DNA of 64,000 nucleotides, taken from Strobilurus pachycystidiatus (taxonomy: Eukaryota; Basidiomycota; Agaricomycetes; Agaricales; Physalacriaceae). The stretch's first letter is position 1, and each line of letters starts with the position of its first letter. This document shows positions 1 to 11,700 of this stretch, in pieces. The stretch is from positions 186,001 through 250,000 of the forward strand of contig JAHLMK010000024.1 of assembly GCA_019915135.1 (NCBI GenBank), read 5' to 3'. The position numbers and the translations under genes are program-made. The notes under the pieces were generated by a model. It was not told the DNA's origin. It did no database searches and was given only the letters and a program-made list of their open reading frames with translations.

Positions 1-27
1 ACGTGGAAAACCGTCCCTTCGACCATC

Positions 28-763
28 ATGGCCGCCGACGAGCCCACAAAAAGAAAGAAGCGGGTCAAGGCGAAGAACATCGAAGCCGCAGAAGAGGAAA
101 CACCCGCTGCGGAACGCGCAGAGAAAAAGACCAAAAAACGCAAGCGAGATGCAGCTGTGGCAGAGGACCCTCCAGCCGGCTCGGACACCGCCGAAGCCCC
201 AGTCAAGAAGAAAAAACACAAAAATACAACGGGCCTCCTGGATCCTGCAGACGACGCGTCGCTAACGGAGCAGTCGCAGAAAGGCATGCTCAGCTGGACT
301 TTTGGAATCCATCAATCTCTGACAATCAATCTCGTAGCTCTGAGCTATGCATTTACCCAATTCCGCCACCCAAAGCGGTGGAGATTCCACAAGGCAAGAC
401 AGAACTGGATCATGCGAAACCTATGGTCGAGTGAAAATGTCAATTTCCTTCCCAGTCGCCACGCCGCCGTCTGCTTATCACTATCACTCAGATCCCAGAT
501 GCTCACATGCCGCTGGTTCTGAAGTATCTTTCCAATGTCCAGGGCGGCGTGAGAGAGGCAAGTTGATTCTCAGACTGTTGCTCGCACGGAAGACTGAGCT
601 TCGCATCCAGCACCTGGTGAAAACGTGCGAGACGCATCTCGCCGAGCCAAGCGTCGCCACAGAAGACGTCCCAGAGGCGCCCAAAGCAGATATCAAGAAA
701 CTTCGCGCACGCGAAATACTGGACGTTTTGAACACCCAACAACCCTTTCCGCAGGAATCATAG
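28..763 (+). CDS. WKF domain nucleolar protein (C7orf50 family)
   Basis: Three exons (28-438, 492-557, 611-763) join in phase 0 to give about 209 residues. The first 85 residues are lysine- and acid-rich with several nuclear-localisation-like runs (KRKKR, KKTKKRKR, KKKKHK). The conserved part follows: the motif KRWRFHKARQNWIMRN, then IPDAHMPLVLKYL and QGGVRE, which is the WKF signature of the C7orf50 family. That family is nucleolar and thought to act in ribosome biogenesis; its biochemical role is not established. Intron 1 is GT-AG. Intron 2 begins GCAAGT and ends CAG, so it is a GC-AG intron; without it the frame hits a stop at once. The start is the first ATG of the frame and lies near the window edge, so an upstream 5' exon cannot be excluded. 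Confidence 0.8.
558..610 (+). other. GC-AG intron in the WKF gene
   Basis: The 53-nt intron has the donor context GAG/GCAAGT, the usual form of a GC donor, and the acceptor ATCCAG. Removing it restores phase 0 and fuses QGGVRE to HLVKTCETHL, as expected for the family. Confidence 0.75.
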
Positions 764-1452
764 CCGTGGCGCTGTGGCGCCATCAGGTTCTACCTTGACA
801 CGCCGTTTCCAAGGGGGGATACATACGGCCTTGACAGTGCTTCGTAGTTCGAGCTACTGTGGCGTCGAGCGTTCTTGTTCGGCTTCACACGGCAATCTCC
901 GCTTATTCAGAACTTTGTTCTACTCCGACGGTATCTAATATTACTATTACTCTTGCTCCGCTGCCTCGTCAATGCGTCCTCTTCCGCGCTGATTTGTACG
1001 ACACCTGGTGAGTTCTCCCCCGAAGCCCCGACCACGCTCTGAGCAGATTTCAGCTCACAGTCCAATGTCGCGGAGATTTCTCACTGTATTCGATGCCCAT
1101 GCGGCTTCGAACATTTCGTCCTATACATATGTGATTTACGTGAAGCGTCGTCGAGCAACTGTCAAAATCTACATCTACCTCTTCTCGTGTCATTCTGGAA
1201 ACGGCGATCCCAAGTCCAGCCATCTACATACACCTGGAATCTGGATACTTGTATGTATGTGCTTTGCGATAGACTCAAATAGGCTTAGTCCTTCCTGCTT
1301 GAATGACCGCCTCAGAAGCACTTGTACCTCGGCTACCACTCGGTGGGTCCCCTACTTAAAAAGCGAGTGTCATCCTTGCGAATCCCGTCGCGTCTTGCCT
1401 ATTTGTCCTCACATCGAATCAAAAGCCCCAAGTTTTTTCGCACTGATCTAGC
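764..1452. other. intergenic, no gene recognised
   Basis: This 690-bp stretch lies between two plus-strand genes. It holds the 3' end of the WKF gene and the promoter of the membrane-protein gene. A 147-codon open frame (1008-1451) has no recognisable similarity and reads like chance. Confidence 0.5.
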
Positions 1453-3161
1453 ATGGTGAATTGGTCAAGCCCAGAGGAGGTGCAGCGAGATTATGGTAGG
1501 TATACGCCTAGCCCGCCCACGAAAACTCATAGATATCTGATCCATGTCATAGTCATCTTCGAGCGCATGATGTTCGTTCTCCTGGGTGTTTGTGCTTGGG
1601 AGGTCTTGACGACTTGTGAATTCGAGTGGTCGCTGATGACCGGTGAACGCAAGTTCAAATGGCCATTGGTAGGTTCCTGCGCACCTCATACAGGTCGGCG
1701 GTTGACATCCTGAGTAGAGTTGAGTTCAGCCTATCCCTTACTTTCAGACGCTGACGATCTTGCAGCGTTTTTCTTTCTGTCTCGATACTGCATCGTCTTA
1801 GCATTCATTGGCTTGTGAGTGTCAATGGTGATGCGACTAGGCTTTCTTCATTACCAATATTCCACAGAATTGTCTCGCTTTCGGTAACAACGAAGGTACG
1901 CGGCCTCCTTTATCTTCCTGGCTGGGCCGGATGCTCACCTTGCGCTTAGATCAACTGTGGTGTACGTGTTCAACACTATACTCGCTCCGTCTCGTGGTCT
2001 TACTCCAACTATGCATTCCAGGCACTCTACACGTTCAACTCCGTAAGCTCGAGCATTGCCCTTCTCTAAGCAATCTGATCACCGTAGTGGGCGGGAAATA
2101 TGACAATACTTTCCTCTTCGACTTCTCTTATGCTTCGAACGTGAGTCTGCGTCTCTATGCAAGTGAGTGATGCTGACTGCAACAGAATTGCACTTTGGGA
2201 ACGCAAACGCTCCGTCTTGATCCCTCTCGGCACATTCTGTCTCGGGCACTGGGTATGGCTCTACCGCACCATGTTTATTGTCCATGCGGCCTGGGACGAC
2301 ACCGCAGGAGCATGCGTCGTGGTACAAGCTAGTCCATCAATCTTGAATGCGACTTTCTTCCTCAGTACGTCCTTCTCTCAAACAATTCGGGAATTCCGAA
2401 CTTGTAATAAGCCTTATTTTATTTTTTCCTCTAGCGATGGCCTTCGATGCTACCATACTGGTATTTACTACTCTGGCGCTGACAAAGAAGCACACCGCCC
2501 GAACGGACTTGTGGAAACTCCTCTTCGTTGACGGATTGGTGTACTTCGTGGTGACGGTTTCCGCTAACTCTGTTCCCGCTGTACGTGTATACCTTCCTTC
2601 TGCCTCTTGCAATGTCTTGTGACTAAACGACGTATTAGGTGCTGAACCTTCTGAACCTAAACAGTAAGTTTGGATGCCTCGCTGTCGAATGTAAGCTCAT
2701 TCAGTCGTAATTTTATCTAGCCCCCATGAATGTGTATGTCTGGTCTATGTCATTCTCTCAATCTCCTTTTGCTGACACCTCATTCTAGTATCGCTACTGT
2801 ACCGGCTGCTCTCATCTCGTAAGTCTCTTGTATTTTGCTCCAGAAAACTGGACACCTAAAGCATCCCATACTAGTTCCATCGCATCCGGACGTGCTGTCA
2901 TGCGCCTGCTGGTGTTTAGCTCTCAAGACACTTACTACCGGCAATCATTTTCTGGCCTCTCAGTCGTGCACGATGTGCAACTAGGTCATCGCGCTCCTTT
3001 TGCTTTCACCGTGTCTGCTCCCAAAACACCAGCACGTCCTCCTGCGGCCCACGTGAAAACGGAAGAACCCAAGTCGTTTTTAGACCAATATCCGTACGTT
3101 TTTCGTTGTAACGAGGGATTAAAATGTTTCATTCATCGTGTTGCAGGTGAACGTCTTTTAG
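1453..3161 (+). CDS. basidiomycete seven-helix membrane protein
   Basis: A heavily interrupted gene of about 11-12 exons. The spliced protein shows successive hydrophobic helices: MFVLLGVCAWEVL, an FFFLSRYCIVLAFIGLIV segment, VWLYRTMFIVHAAW, a helix around MAFDATILVFTTLAL, LLFVDGLVYFVVTVS and TVPAALISSIAS. The conserved signature INCGALYTFNS, WAGNMTIL and SLMLRTIALWERK is found in a large family of uncharacterised mushroom membrane proteins with a receptor-like layout. The C-terminal 70 residues are soluble. The last intron is followed by VNVF and a stop at 3159-3161. The donor of intron 2 is uncertain: a reading KWPLVAFFFLSRYC fits the family and needs a donor at about 1675. No ligand or function can be assigned; receptor-like signalling is inference from topology only. 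Confidence 0.7.
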
Positions 3162-3319
3162 AGCCAATTTTGTTGAAAAGATCGGAAGATCATCTCGTTG
3201 TATGTAGCATCGTGTGTCAGAAGACACTGTAACATCTCGCACGGAATCACACCAAAGTAACCAAAAAAACAATGAATAAGTCAGACTATGTAAGGTATAC
3301 ACATGCAGCAACCGAATCC

Positions 3320-4021
3320 CTATCGTCTCCGCTTTGAGCGCCCCGACTTGCGTGCGGCTGCTATGCCGCCTTGCCTGTTCATCCCCTTCGACTTTGGCCG
3401 CGCTGAAAGACCCTTCGACAGCCGCCACTCCTCCCGGCGAGTACCGCGAGGGCCATGTGTTGATATGCGCTTGGGCTGAGCATCTGAGGCTTCGACATCC
3501 ATAGAGTCTGGACATAGATAGATATGATTGGTGAAAATGTTGGGAAGGGGTTGGATGAATGATCGAACCTTCAGGTTTTGAGTCATCCACTATAGTGTCC
3601 TGTGGCGCTGTATAAAAAAAGGCGTCAATGATCGTCATTCGAAAACACAGAATGGAATCGAATGGGATCATCAACACTTGGACACCAAGCGCCTGCTCCT
3701 ACTGCGCTTCCTGTGTGTCCTTCTGGTGGGACGGGTGGGCAGGGTCTGGAGCGGTGCGACCGGACCCGCCCACTCGCCCAATGATTCCGGCGTGATGTCC
3801 ATCGCATCCAGAAGACCAAAAGTGGCAAACCAAGAAGGTGACCAACCTGGCTCTTCCTCGGCCGCAATCTCCTCGTCTCCATCCTTGTCCTTCGTCATGA
3901 CGGAAGCCAGCTTGGCATTGAGTCGGTTTAGACGAGCAGCCTCTGTTGCTGCGTAGATTCCAGTTTCCCGTTTTTTCGAGCGGAAATCGCGCTTCACCTT
4001 GGATCGAAGGGATTTTGCCAT
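3320..4021 (-). CDS. DUF2423 (LLPH/YBL028C-type) nucleolar protein
   Basis: The start MAKSLRSKVKRDFRSKKR at 4021 is the DUF2423 N-terminal signature. A second exon begins after a CTATGTCCAG acceptor near 3507 and carries the conserved tail: ISTHGPRGTRREEWRLSKG, ARPKSKGMNRQGG and SGRSKRRR. Family members are small basic nucleolar proteins associated with ribosome biogenesis (yeast YBL028C, animal LLPH). The middle part, rich in acidic residues (DKDGDEEIAAEEE), is followed by sequence whose splicing I cannot settle: the open frame runs on to 3671, but homologues are usually shorter here, so an intron or two of uncertain position separates the two ends. An in-frame ATG five codons upstream is less likely because MAKSLRS is the usual start. 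Confidence 0.75.
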
Positions 4022-4319
4022 TGTGTTTATGGGCAACGAAGCGGTGTGTGGGGTGCGTTGGCTTGTGGTAGTGGTTTAAGTTCCAAGGGTTTGCAAAATT
4101 TCATCACCCGAGCGGAGAGTGAAAAGTGCACAGCCTCGCTGACTCATACAAAATTGATTCATTCACGTACGCCACATAAGGTCATTAAGTATAGTAAGTA
4201 TCGCTGTTGTTACAGCAAGAGAAGAAATTATACATTGGGTATCGTCCGTTATAGTCGTGATCATTGACATGATCTACATGAAGGAATCGTCACTCCAGGT
4301 CCACCCTTGCGGTGAGCAG

Positions 4320-5027
4320 CTACTGGAGGCAGAGCTCGTAGCCATGGCCCCTGCATCTGATACTCTCGAACACCGTCGTGCCCATCAGCAAGTCCACCTT
4401 CTTCACTCCCTCGGCTAGGACCCCGCCTTTAGTTTTGGCCCTATCCTTATAAGCTACACCTACAGCCTTTTGCGTGGCGTAGTCCATATCGTCATATTGC
4501 TCCTGCGAGACCAATTGATGCAGAGCAAGATGCAGATCGAGAAGCGTCACGCCCTTCTTAGGGTCGGCCACTGATGCGACGAGAGTCCAGCTATATCCTC
4601 CCTCGGACACAACCACCTCGGCGTTGGGCGCGATCTCCAGGACTTGGTCCGCGCCCTCGCGCGCCTTGGAGGGTACACCAGAGAAGTCGTATCGTGTGTG
4701 TGGTTTTGGAGTGTGAAATGACGCCGTGCAGCAGCATTTCGGTGCTCGATGGGAGGCGCTGAAGTCGCAGTTGTAGTAAACATCACGCGTCCTGTAGACC
4801 GGGGGTGGTGTTGGAGGTGGAGGTGGAGGTGGAGAAGGTGGTAGAGGTTGTGAATATAAGTAGTAATTTGTCGAAGAAGAAGTGTCGCAACTGGGCCACT
4901 TCTTCTTCTTCTTTTCGGTGATGGGATAAAACGGCTGTGGTGTCCAGCTATAGAGTGGCGGAGGTGGCGGATAATGCGCCTGATATCCATAGAAGTTGAA
5001 AACAGAAGTGTCATGACGGTTTAGCAT
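4320..5027 (-). CDS. proline-rich DUF6699 domain protein
   Basis: A single 235-codon exon. The N-terminal half is low-complexity and tyrosine/proline-rich, with runs such as YPPPPPLYSWTPQP and PPSPPPPPPPTPPP. From about residue 135 a folded domain follows: APNAEVVVSEGGYSWTL, a helix around TLLDLHLALHQLV, and a C-terminal GVKKVDLLMGTTVFESIR strand region, which matches the DUF6699 pattern as I know it. These proteins are abundant in mushroom genomes and have no known function. Codon phase is open throughout without introns. The proline tract lies on GGTGGA repeats in the plus strand (4802-4842), a likely site of length variation. Confidence 0.7.
   Translation of the reverse strand: MLNRHDTSVFNFYGYQAHYPPPPPLYSWTPQPFYPITEKKKKKWPSCDTSSSTNYYLYSQPLPPSPPPPPPPTPPPVYRTRDVYYNCDFSASHRAPKCCCTASFHTPKPHTRYDFSGVPSKAREGADQVLEIAPNAEVVVSEGGYSWTLVASVADPKKGVTLLDLHLALHQLVSQEQYDDMDYATQKAVGVAYKDRAKTKGGVLAEGVKKVDLLMGTTVFESIRCRGHGYELCLQ
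4802..4842. repeat. GGTGGA-type simple repeat encoding polyproline
   Basis: Near-perfect GGTGGA/GGAGGT units on the plus strand encode the proline run of the DUF6699 protein on the minus strand. Confidence 0.7.
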
Positions 5028-6132
5028 GATGGTTTATGTACGCGCCAGGCGTCAATGGTCGTCGTCGAGAGGCAGTGGGGCTAGGGAGTGAGGAAGCACG
5101 GAAGAAGATCATCGACTTTATAGTGAAAGAGAACAATGCCTTGTTCTCGTGTATTGTTTTCTGACGCAGAGCAACGGAGGTCAAGGAGACATTGAAAGAA
5201 TAAGAACAGCCCCCTTGTTCCCGGAAAACATTATCGAGCGATCCGGATGTTCGCTCGGTTGAAACCACACGGAGATCGACCATAAGCCAGCTGTAGTTTC
5301 CAGAGTTAGGCTTACAGAAATGGAAGTAAAGTCAAGGAGCAGCAGCCGAGGGGCACCTCCGGATATTTGCGCCACGCTAACTTGTACACGATGCTATTGT
5401 CCTTCGCGAGGATCAAGATAGCAGTCAGGCCGGGTAGTCATGTTGCCGTCGGTAAGCAAGCACGGAAAGACAATAACACTATCATCAAAGATCAGCATAT
5501 CGCACATCCTCTCGGGGTACTGCATTCGGCGGGCTTGTTCTCTGGCAAGAGTGGAAGCAAGTGGCCAGAGAGTACAGAGCCATCGTTAAGGTATGGCAGT
5601 TTCTGGTGATAGATCGATTGATAGGTCGGAACTGTTAAAGTAGAGTACCGTGCACGAGATATTGAAGCAGTGCTAAGCGCGCGCCTCAATTTGCCCAAAA
5701 GCAGCCCGGTGCGAGCAATCCGTGTGTTGAATGGCAAGTCATGCGGTCGATTCGAGGAACAAACGAAGAGCTCCCATAAATGCAGAGAGGAGACGCAGTA
5801 ATTCCCGTTCGGGTAAGCGAGGCTGGGATGAACCGCAAGATGATGGAAGGTGAGTCGTGACTGGCGGATAAGTCTTTGACTGTATATAGCTTCCAGTGCT
5901 CCCAATAGACGAAAATGACTCGGTGAGGCGGCGTGGTCAAAAGAACGCCAGTCGTCGACTTTGTCCTGCTGTCGTGGTTGGAGGAGGAGAGTGATGGAGG
6001 TAACGTGACCACGCCACAACTCAAAATTAGTTTTATTCATTAGGCATGTGTCTCGATGGTATCGACTTGGGCTAAATTCAAATCTGGAATATGCGGGTTT
6101 ACATCTCGATACAGTACATACGACCACTATTA
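5028..6132. other. intergenic region, no gene recognised
   Basis: An 1.1-kb gap between the DUF6699 start (5027) and the RIX1 stop (6133). It should hold the DUF6699 promoter. A 211-codon minus-strand frame at 5492-6127 and shorter overlapping frames lack any recognisable motif, compositional bias or conserved pattern, and I do not call them. Confidence 0.5.
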
Positions 6133-8715
6133 CTAGTCTGAATCAGAATCCATATCAATGGAAGGCATCTCCTCGTCCTCTTCAGGTTCATCTGGCACCA
6201 ATTGTACGACTGGCACCGTCCGCGTAGGCGGGGGTGGAACGAATGCCTTGGACTTAACAGGCGCGGAGGGTAGGGGAATTGATGTAGACTGGGTGTCAGC
6301 CATAGGGACGTCAGGCTTTTCTTGCGCAATAGTGGGCGTCGGCTCGGCAGGCGTGAACGTTGGCTTGGAAGCTGGAGGTACCATCGTTGCTGCGGGCGCG
6401 GATGGCGCAAGATTCATCGAAGCCTCCTGTGGTGATACTTCTGCTATCACAGAGTCGGGAGGAACCACCGCAAGCCCGAATGACTCCCGTATGCTCGCTT
6501 CTTCCGTACTTTCCTCGGCGTGAAACAGGGATAGAGTCTCTACGTGCGGCATTGAACGAACCAGAGGAGGTACTCGGGGATGTAGAAGAAGGTCGAACGC
6601 AAGTGGCGATGTCTACAATGCGAATCAGGATGCTGCACGTGTAGTGAATAGAGACCGTACTTCAGGAGCATCGATACCAGAACTCGTAGCTTTGAGGACG
6701 ATCGCGAGACTCTTGCTCATGGTGTTCGTAGTGCCCGAAGCGAGCTCCGTTGCCAATTCTTGAGCACGCAGAATAAGCCTGCCGTGGAGAGTCACATCAG
6801 GGGAGATTGCTGATGGCGAGCGCTGAGGCAGGAAGAGCAGGATGGATAACAACACTCGGAAAGATAACGAATGTGTCGCAGCGCTGACATTGGGGTTCCG
6901 GAGTATGACCCTCAGCACTGTCGGCCGAGTGAGGAAGGGATTTGATACTAGGAAGAGGAACTTACCGTGTAATGCCAACAAGACAACCTCCCCATCGTCC
7001 TGAGTCGGGAACAGCACAGTTCGGGACGTCTTGAAGACTTCATCGCCTTCGAACCCAGCACCTCTCTTCTTCTTGCGCTTACTCTTCCCCTGTTGAGTGG
7101 CGTCATGAATCTCCAACTCCGTCTGCAAGGGCAGAATAGTCGAGATTAAGGGAATCATTCCTCTAGCGATACGGTTGCAGGTCGCATCCGAATGGAACGG
7201 CAGAGTGTGAACCAAGAGAGAGTCCAACGCCTCCAGGTACGGTAGCCGTCTGCAACTTTTTGTATTGATTAGAAGCAAGATGTGCGACGGTATGAATGCT
7301 CACTAGGTGTCGTTTTGCTCCAGGTGGTAGATGAGGCAGGACGCCAGTCGTTGAGAATGGGAAGATAGATGATGCCGCGTACTAATTTATCATGAACACG
7401 GTTCGCGCATTGAAGAAACGAAGCTTACTGAGAGGCAATGGAGGTCAACAATCTGCACCCTGCCCGCCTCGCTTCTCCTACAAGGGATGAGGCTATCACG
7501 CGAGCGGTCGGATCAACATAGTCTGTCGTCTTCATGCGCATAAGTGTATGGCGAGTGAAGGGAAAGGTTGGCTTTACCTTCCGGTCCTCAGTGCTGATCG
7601 TCAAAAGCGCAGTGCAGAATGCAACCAGCGGGCCAATAGGTACCTGAACCGGTCGCTGGATGTCTGATCTAAGGAAGAAATATCGGCACCGCACAGTGAA
7701 GAGGCTGAGGGTCGTACCCAAACAGATCGTCGATAATGGTGACGCAGATTCTCAATCTGTCTACGCTGAGAGGAATCGTACGGTGAGGTTGCTCTGTCTG
7801 CGGGTTGTTTCCTGCGTCAAGCTCAGTTGAGATCGAGAGCATGTCCGGAGAAGCCTACCAGACTGCGACAGCGCATTTTGGAGAAAGCCGAGTGCGTTCC
7901 ATCCGAACGTCAGCGTCTCATCGAGGCATTTCCTCCAGAGGTTAGTCGCGCCGACCTTACCGCCGGTTACTGGAAGCGAGGCGTATAGACGTGAGGCAGC
8001 TTGTAGGATGTCGAAATGTGTAGGTGTAAGTGCATTGCCATCAAGGAACTTTAGACAAAGGGCAGAGAGTGATGTGTGGGATGCTCGATGGATGTTCGGA
8101 TAGGATGTCACAGTTTTGGTGAGAGTTCTGAGGATGAGGACCTAAAACAGGTTGGTCAGTTCTTTGTTGGATAAGCAAATGAATACCTTTAACTCGCGAT
8201 CGCATTCTCCTGCATCGAGTAATGCAAGCAAAGCGGCAGTGAATTTTGGTACGTTCGGCGTGCAGATCTGTCGTTGAAACTCGGGGACATCCGCCGCTGA
8301 GCAAAAGACAGTTCTGCAAAGATTGATGGAGGCCGCTAGTACTTGAGTCGTCTCTTTGCGCTACAAAGATAGATGAATATTGATGGGCTACGGAAAACTT
8401 TCGTTCGAAACTGACTGAGAGGTTCGGCAAGGCAACTCCGAGCCAAGTTTGAGCATTTTCAATCATAATTGATCTGGAAAACATTGACGTTCTGTGAGCC
8501 AGGCAGAGCCCCGCCCATCGTGCATGTACGTCTTTTGAATGGATGAGCGAGTTTACTCTTGCGGTCCACTTTGCAATATGCGGGGATGCTGCCAGAGTCT
8601 GCGAGGAGAGCGTGTCAAGAACATAGGGCAGATTCTGCGCCGCGGCCGCGTCGGTGGCGAGGTGCAGCTGGAGGATGACTTTCAGCGGATGGGTCGCGTC
8701 GCTGAAGTTTTCCAT
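6133..8715 (-). CDS. RIX1: pre-rRNA processing protein RIX1 (PELP1 family)
   Basis: Multi-exon gene. The N-terminal exon reads MENFSDATHPLKVILQLHLA, then IAKWTARVNSLIHSKDVHAR and WAGLCLAHRTSMFSRSIM, and TWLGVALPNLS, which is the RIX1 N-terminal domain (helical repeats). In yeast RIX1 forms the Rix1-Ipi1-Ipi3 complex that acts in ITS2 processing and late 60S maturation in the nucleoplasm. The C-terminal exon, 140 codons, is proline/alanine-rich and ends in an acidic tail (PDEPEEDEEMPSIDMDSDSD), as in other RIX1 and PELP1 proteins. I chose MENFSD at 8715 over the in-frame ATG at 8766 because family members start just before the HPLK block and the upstream ATG would overlap the divergent SEC10 start. 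Central exons are assigned by frame and intron motifs only. Confidence 0.8.
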
Positions 8716-8771
8716 GATGAGAGGCGGAGCCCAAAAAGGTAACCCATCAATCTCTCTTTCGATCATCCATC
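8716..8771. promoter_or_regulatory. 56-bp divergent gap between RIX1 and SEC10
   Basis: The two start codons face away from each other with 56 bp between them. Transcription of each gene must therefore start in this gap or within the other gene's 5' region, so the promoter elements are shared. Confidence 0.6.
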
Positions 8772-11700
8772 ATGGCGCGGCCGCGACCGCCCGCCGCCCC
8801 GACGCTCGATCCCAGCGTCGACGAGTTCCTTCGGCCAGCGGTGTTCAAGGCATTGAGTCACTGTTGCGTTTCGACTGCGGCTGCTAACGGGCAGCTCAGG
8901 GGAAGTTCGACGTTACCGAATTTGTGGGCTCAATCTCAGAGAAACTAATTGCCCAGTCCAAGGATGACTCTGGCCGTGCGTCCACCATCTTCTCGCTGCT
9001 CCTGTGACGCCAATGTCTTGTGCTATAGCATTCGATCCGAAGCCGTTTATTCGAACGTTTGAGGCAGCCGTTGACAAACTCATTGCTGTTCGGCAGGATG
9101 TGCAAGCCAAGACTGAGCAGATGGAGAAGGGCGTCCGCGTCTCTGAACGCGAGTACTCCAAGAAGATGGCCGACCTGAACCGTGGATTCGAAGTACGTCT
9201 TATTGCTAGCTCCCCCTTCGGAATCTGATGCTTTCAGACCGTAGGCAACTCATTCTCTGGCATGGAGAGTCAGATGAACGAAGTCAGCAGCACTGCGATA
9301 CGAATCGGTTGGAACCTATTGAATTGTTATATCAATATCTCACTCACTCATAGGCGAACAACTGGAATCCGTCCATATTGAACGACAACGGGCCCAAGCG
9401 GCATACGATATCATCGACTTTTACAATCAATTTTCCAAAGGAGACACCCAACGGTTGGACGAAATGAGAAAGGAAGGCCGAACTGGCCGGCGTCAAGTCG
9501 CTGTCTTGCTTCGACGACTCAACATGGTCGCCAAGGAAGTGGACCTTCCCAACGGTGACAAGGTAACTAATATCACCTCTCAATCACCTACCGAGATTCA
9601 ATGTCCATAGACGCGCGAAGCGATTGAGAAATACTGCGAGAAGTTTGAGAAGGAGATGTTGAATCTATTCGACAGGTGTTACCGCAAAGGTGACCCGAAG
9701 ATGATGCATGTACGTTTCGCAATATCGATATGTCCTACGTGAACACTCATTTTGTATAGCATTGTGCTCAAACCCTTCTAGAATTCAACGGCGGCAACTC
9801 ATGTGTCCAGGTCTATGTGAACCAGCATGACTTCTTCATCAATAACGTTCGGGAGTCGTCAAAACAGAAAGACGACATCTTGTTGTATGTGGAAGTTGCT
9901 GATGACGACGGTGTTCTTGTTAACAGACTGCTAGGTGGGAAACGCTACCCAATGCTGACGCTAATCCTCCAAAGAGTGAAGTCGGTTTATCGGAACTCTT
10001 CTCTGAGATCAGAACAACAGTAGGGACCGAAGCTCAAATCGTCAAGGCAGTGTTCCCAAATCCTCCTGTGGTCATGCAAGTGTTCCTGCAACGCGTATTC
10101 GCCCAATCGGTTCGTCGGTGGCCTTACTTGAGCCGGAAATGGTCCAGTCTAACTCATTGACAGATACAACAACACATGGAACAATTGGTGAATAGGGCGA
10201 CGTCTGACTTATCCTATCTACGGATATTGCAGCTTGTTCATGTACAGACGTCGGCACTTGTTGAGGACCTCAAAGTTTACGAACTTCCGGCGGCCTCCAC
10301 GCGGACTCCCTATGAGGCCGGGGAGATACGTCGCTCTATCATGTCACCCACAACAGCGGCGGGGACAGGTACCTCCACAACTGTGAGCACCATGCTTGAG
10401 ACCGCATTGGAGGAACTGTTTGTTCCATATACCGAAGGCCAGCGGTATATAGAACGCGAGAGTAAAAGTCTGGGCATACTATTCGTAGGCTTGCTGACGG
10501 CCTTCACTCGTTATCATGTGAGTATTACTCATGGGTTGTGTACGAATCGCACTGACCATTTTTGCAGGAGAGGACGCAGAAAGGCAAATCATCCTACTTC
10601 GACCGCGTCGTCAACCAGCTTAGTGCCGCGGCCGCGAATACGGGTGCTGCAGGCCAATCCACCACGTCTGCTCAGGCAGCCAATGTCCTTCTACGCATGG
10701 GCGGTATAGATAGAGTCCAAGACAAAGCAGGAGAGGAACCCATCCGGGAGGAAGACGGGCTGCTAGACATCAAGGTTGCGGAGAAGATGTTGAGGTGGCA
10801 TGCTGAAGCCATCGGGCGCTGCGTGGAGCTCACGCCGTCGGGTGATGTGTATGTCTCTTCTTATACCTGCCACTGCCTTTCTCTAAACCATGCTACAGGG
10901 CGAAGAACACCTTCGCTTTGACGAGAGTCTTGGCCGAAGCCGTCGGCACTTCCTACATTGAAGCAGCGATAGAGACGTAATGTCGACGTTACTTCTTGCA
11001 GACATCTACTGACTGAGTCTTGACAGTGCTATGGCCCGCGTGGAGTCTGCTGATGCGAAGGTCGAACCCAATTTGCAACCACTTGCTATTCTGCGCGCAG
11101 TCGATCTCATCACTCATCTTTGGCAACAATACGTCAACACTGCGCTGCTCCCACTGGCGAGCTCTTCCGTCACCACTCGGCGCGAAATGGCTGTGTACAA
11201 CAACCAATCTGTCAGTCGATTAGAAGGGGGCGCGAATCATCTCATGCAGCGCCTGACTGATTGTGGGTCGTGATTCTTTGCCCTCACACTCGGTGTCTCA
11301 CCATATCTAGCAATCATTGCATGGCTGTCGTTGCAATTGACGAAGCAGAAGAAGAACGACTTCAAGCCACGAAACGATGATCTCTCCTTTGCTCGAGTTA
11401 ACACGGAGCCATGTGTGGCGTGTTGTGACTCTTTGGAGAAAGTGAAGGACGGAGCCAAGGCAAATCTGAGCGGCAAGAACTTGGAAGTGTTTTTGACTGA
11501 GGTTGGAATCTCCTTCCACAGGTATTTCCGTTTCATTAGCATATCCACCTGTAGCCTCACTAATCTTGCGCAGTCTTCTGCTAGAACACTTGCGCAAGTT
11601 TCCGGTCAGCGCCACTGGTGGTCTTATGCTTGCCAAGTACGTCGTACCCTCCCCATGTCTTGAAGCCTCCCAACACTCTACTTAGGGATATCAAGATGTA

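Noticed and set aside
3..434. An open frame overlapping the first gene
   Set aside because: It is a shadow of the WKF gene in another frame, with no conserved pattern; the WKF frame has a domain and clean splice joins.
540..620. Apparent frameshift in the WKF gene
   Set aside because: A GC-AG intron explains the change of frame exactly, so no frameshift or pseudogene needs to be assumed.
1008..1451. 147-codon plus-strand frame before the membrane-protein gene
   Set aside because: No domain or composition bias; it ends just before the real start and is in promoter sequence.
5492..6127. 211-codon minus-strand frame
   Set aside because: It lacks any recognisable motif, signal peptide or intron pattern and lies directly after the RIX1 stop; it is probably chance.
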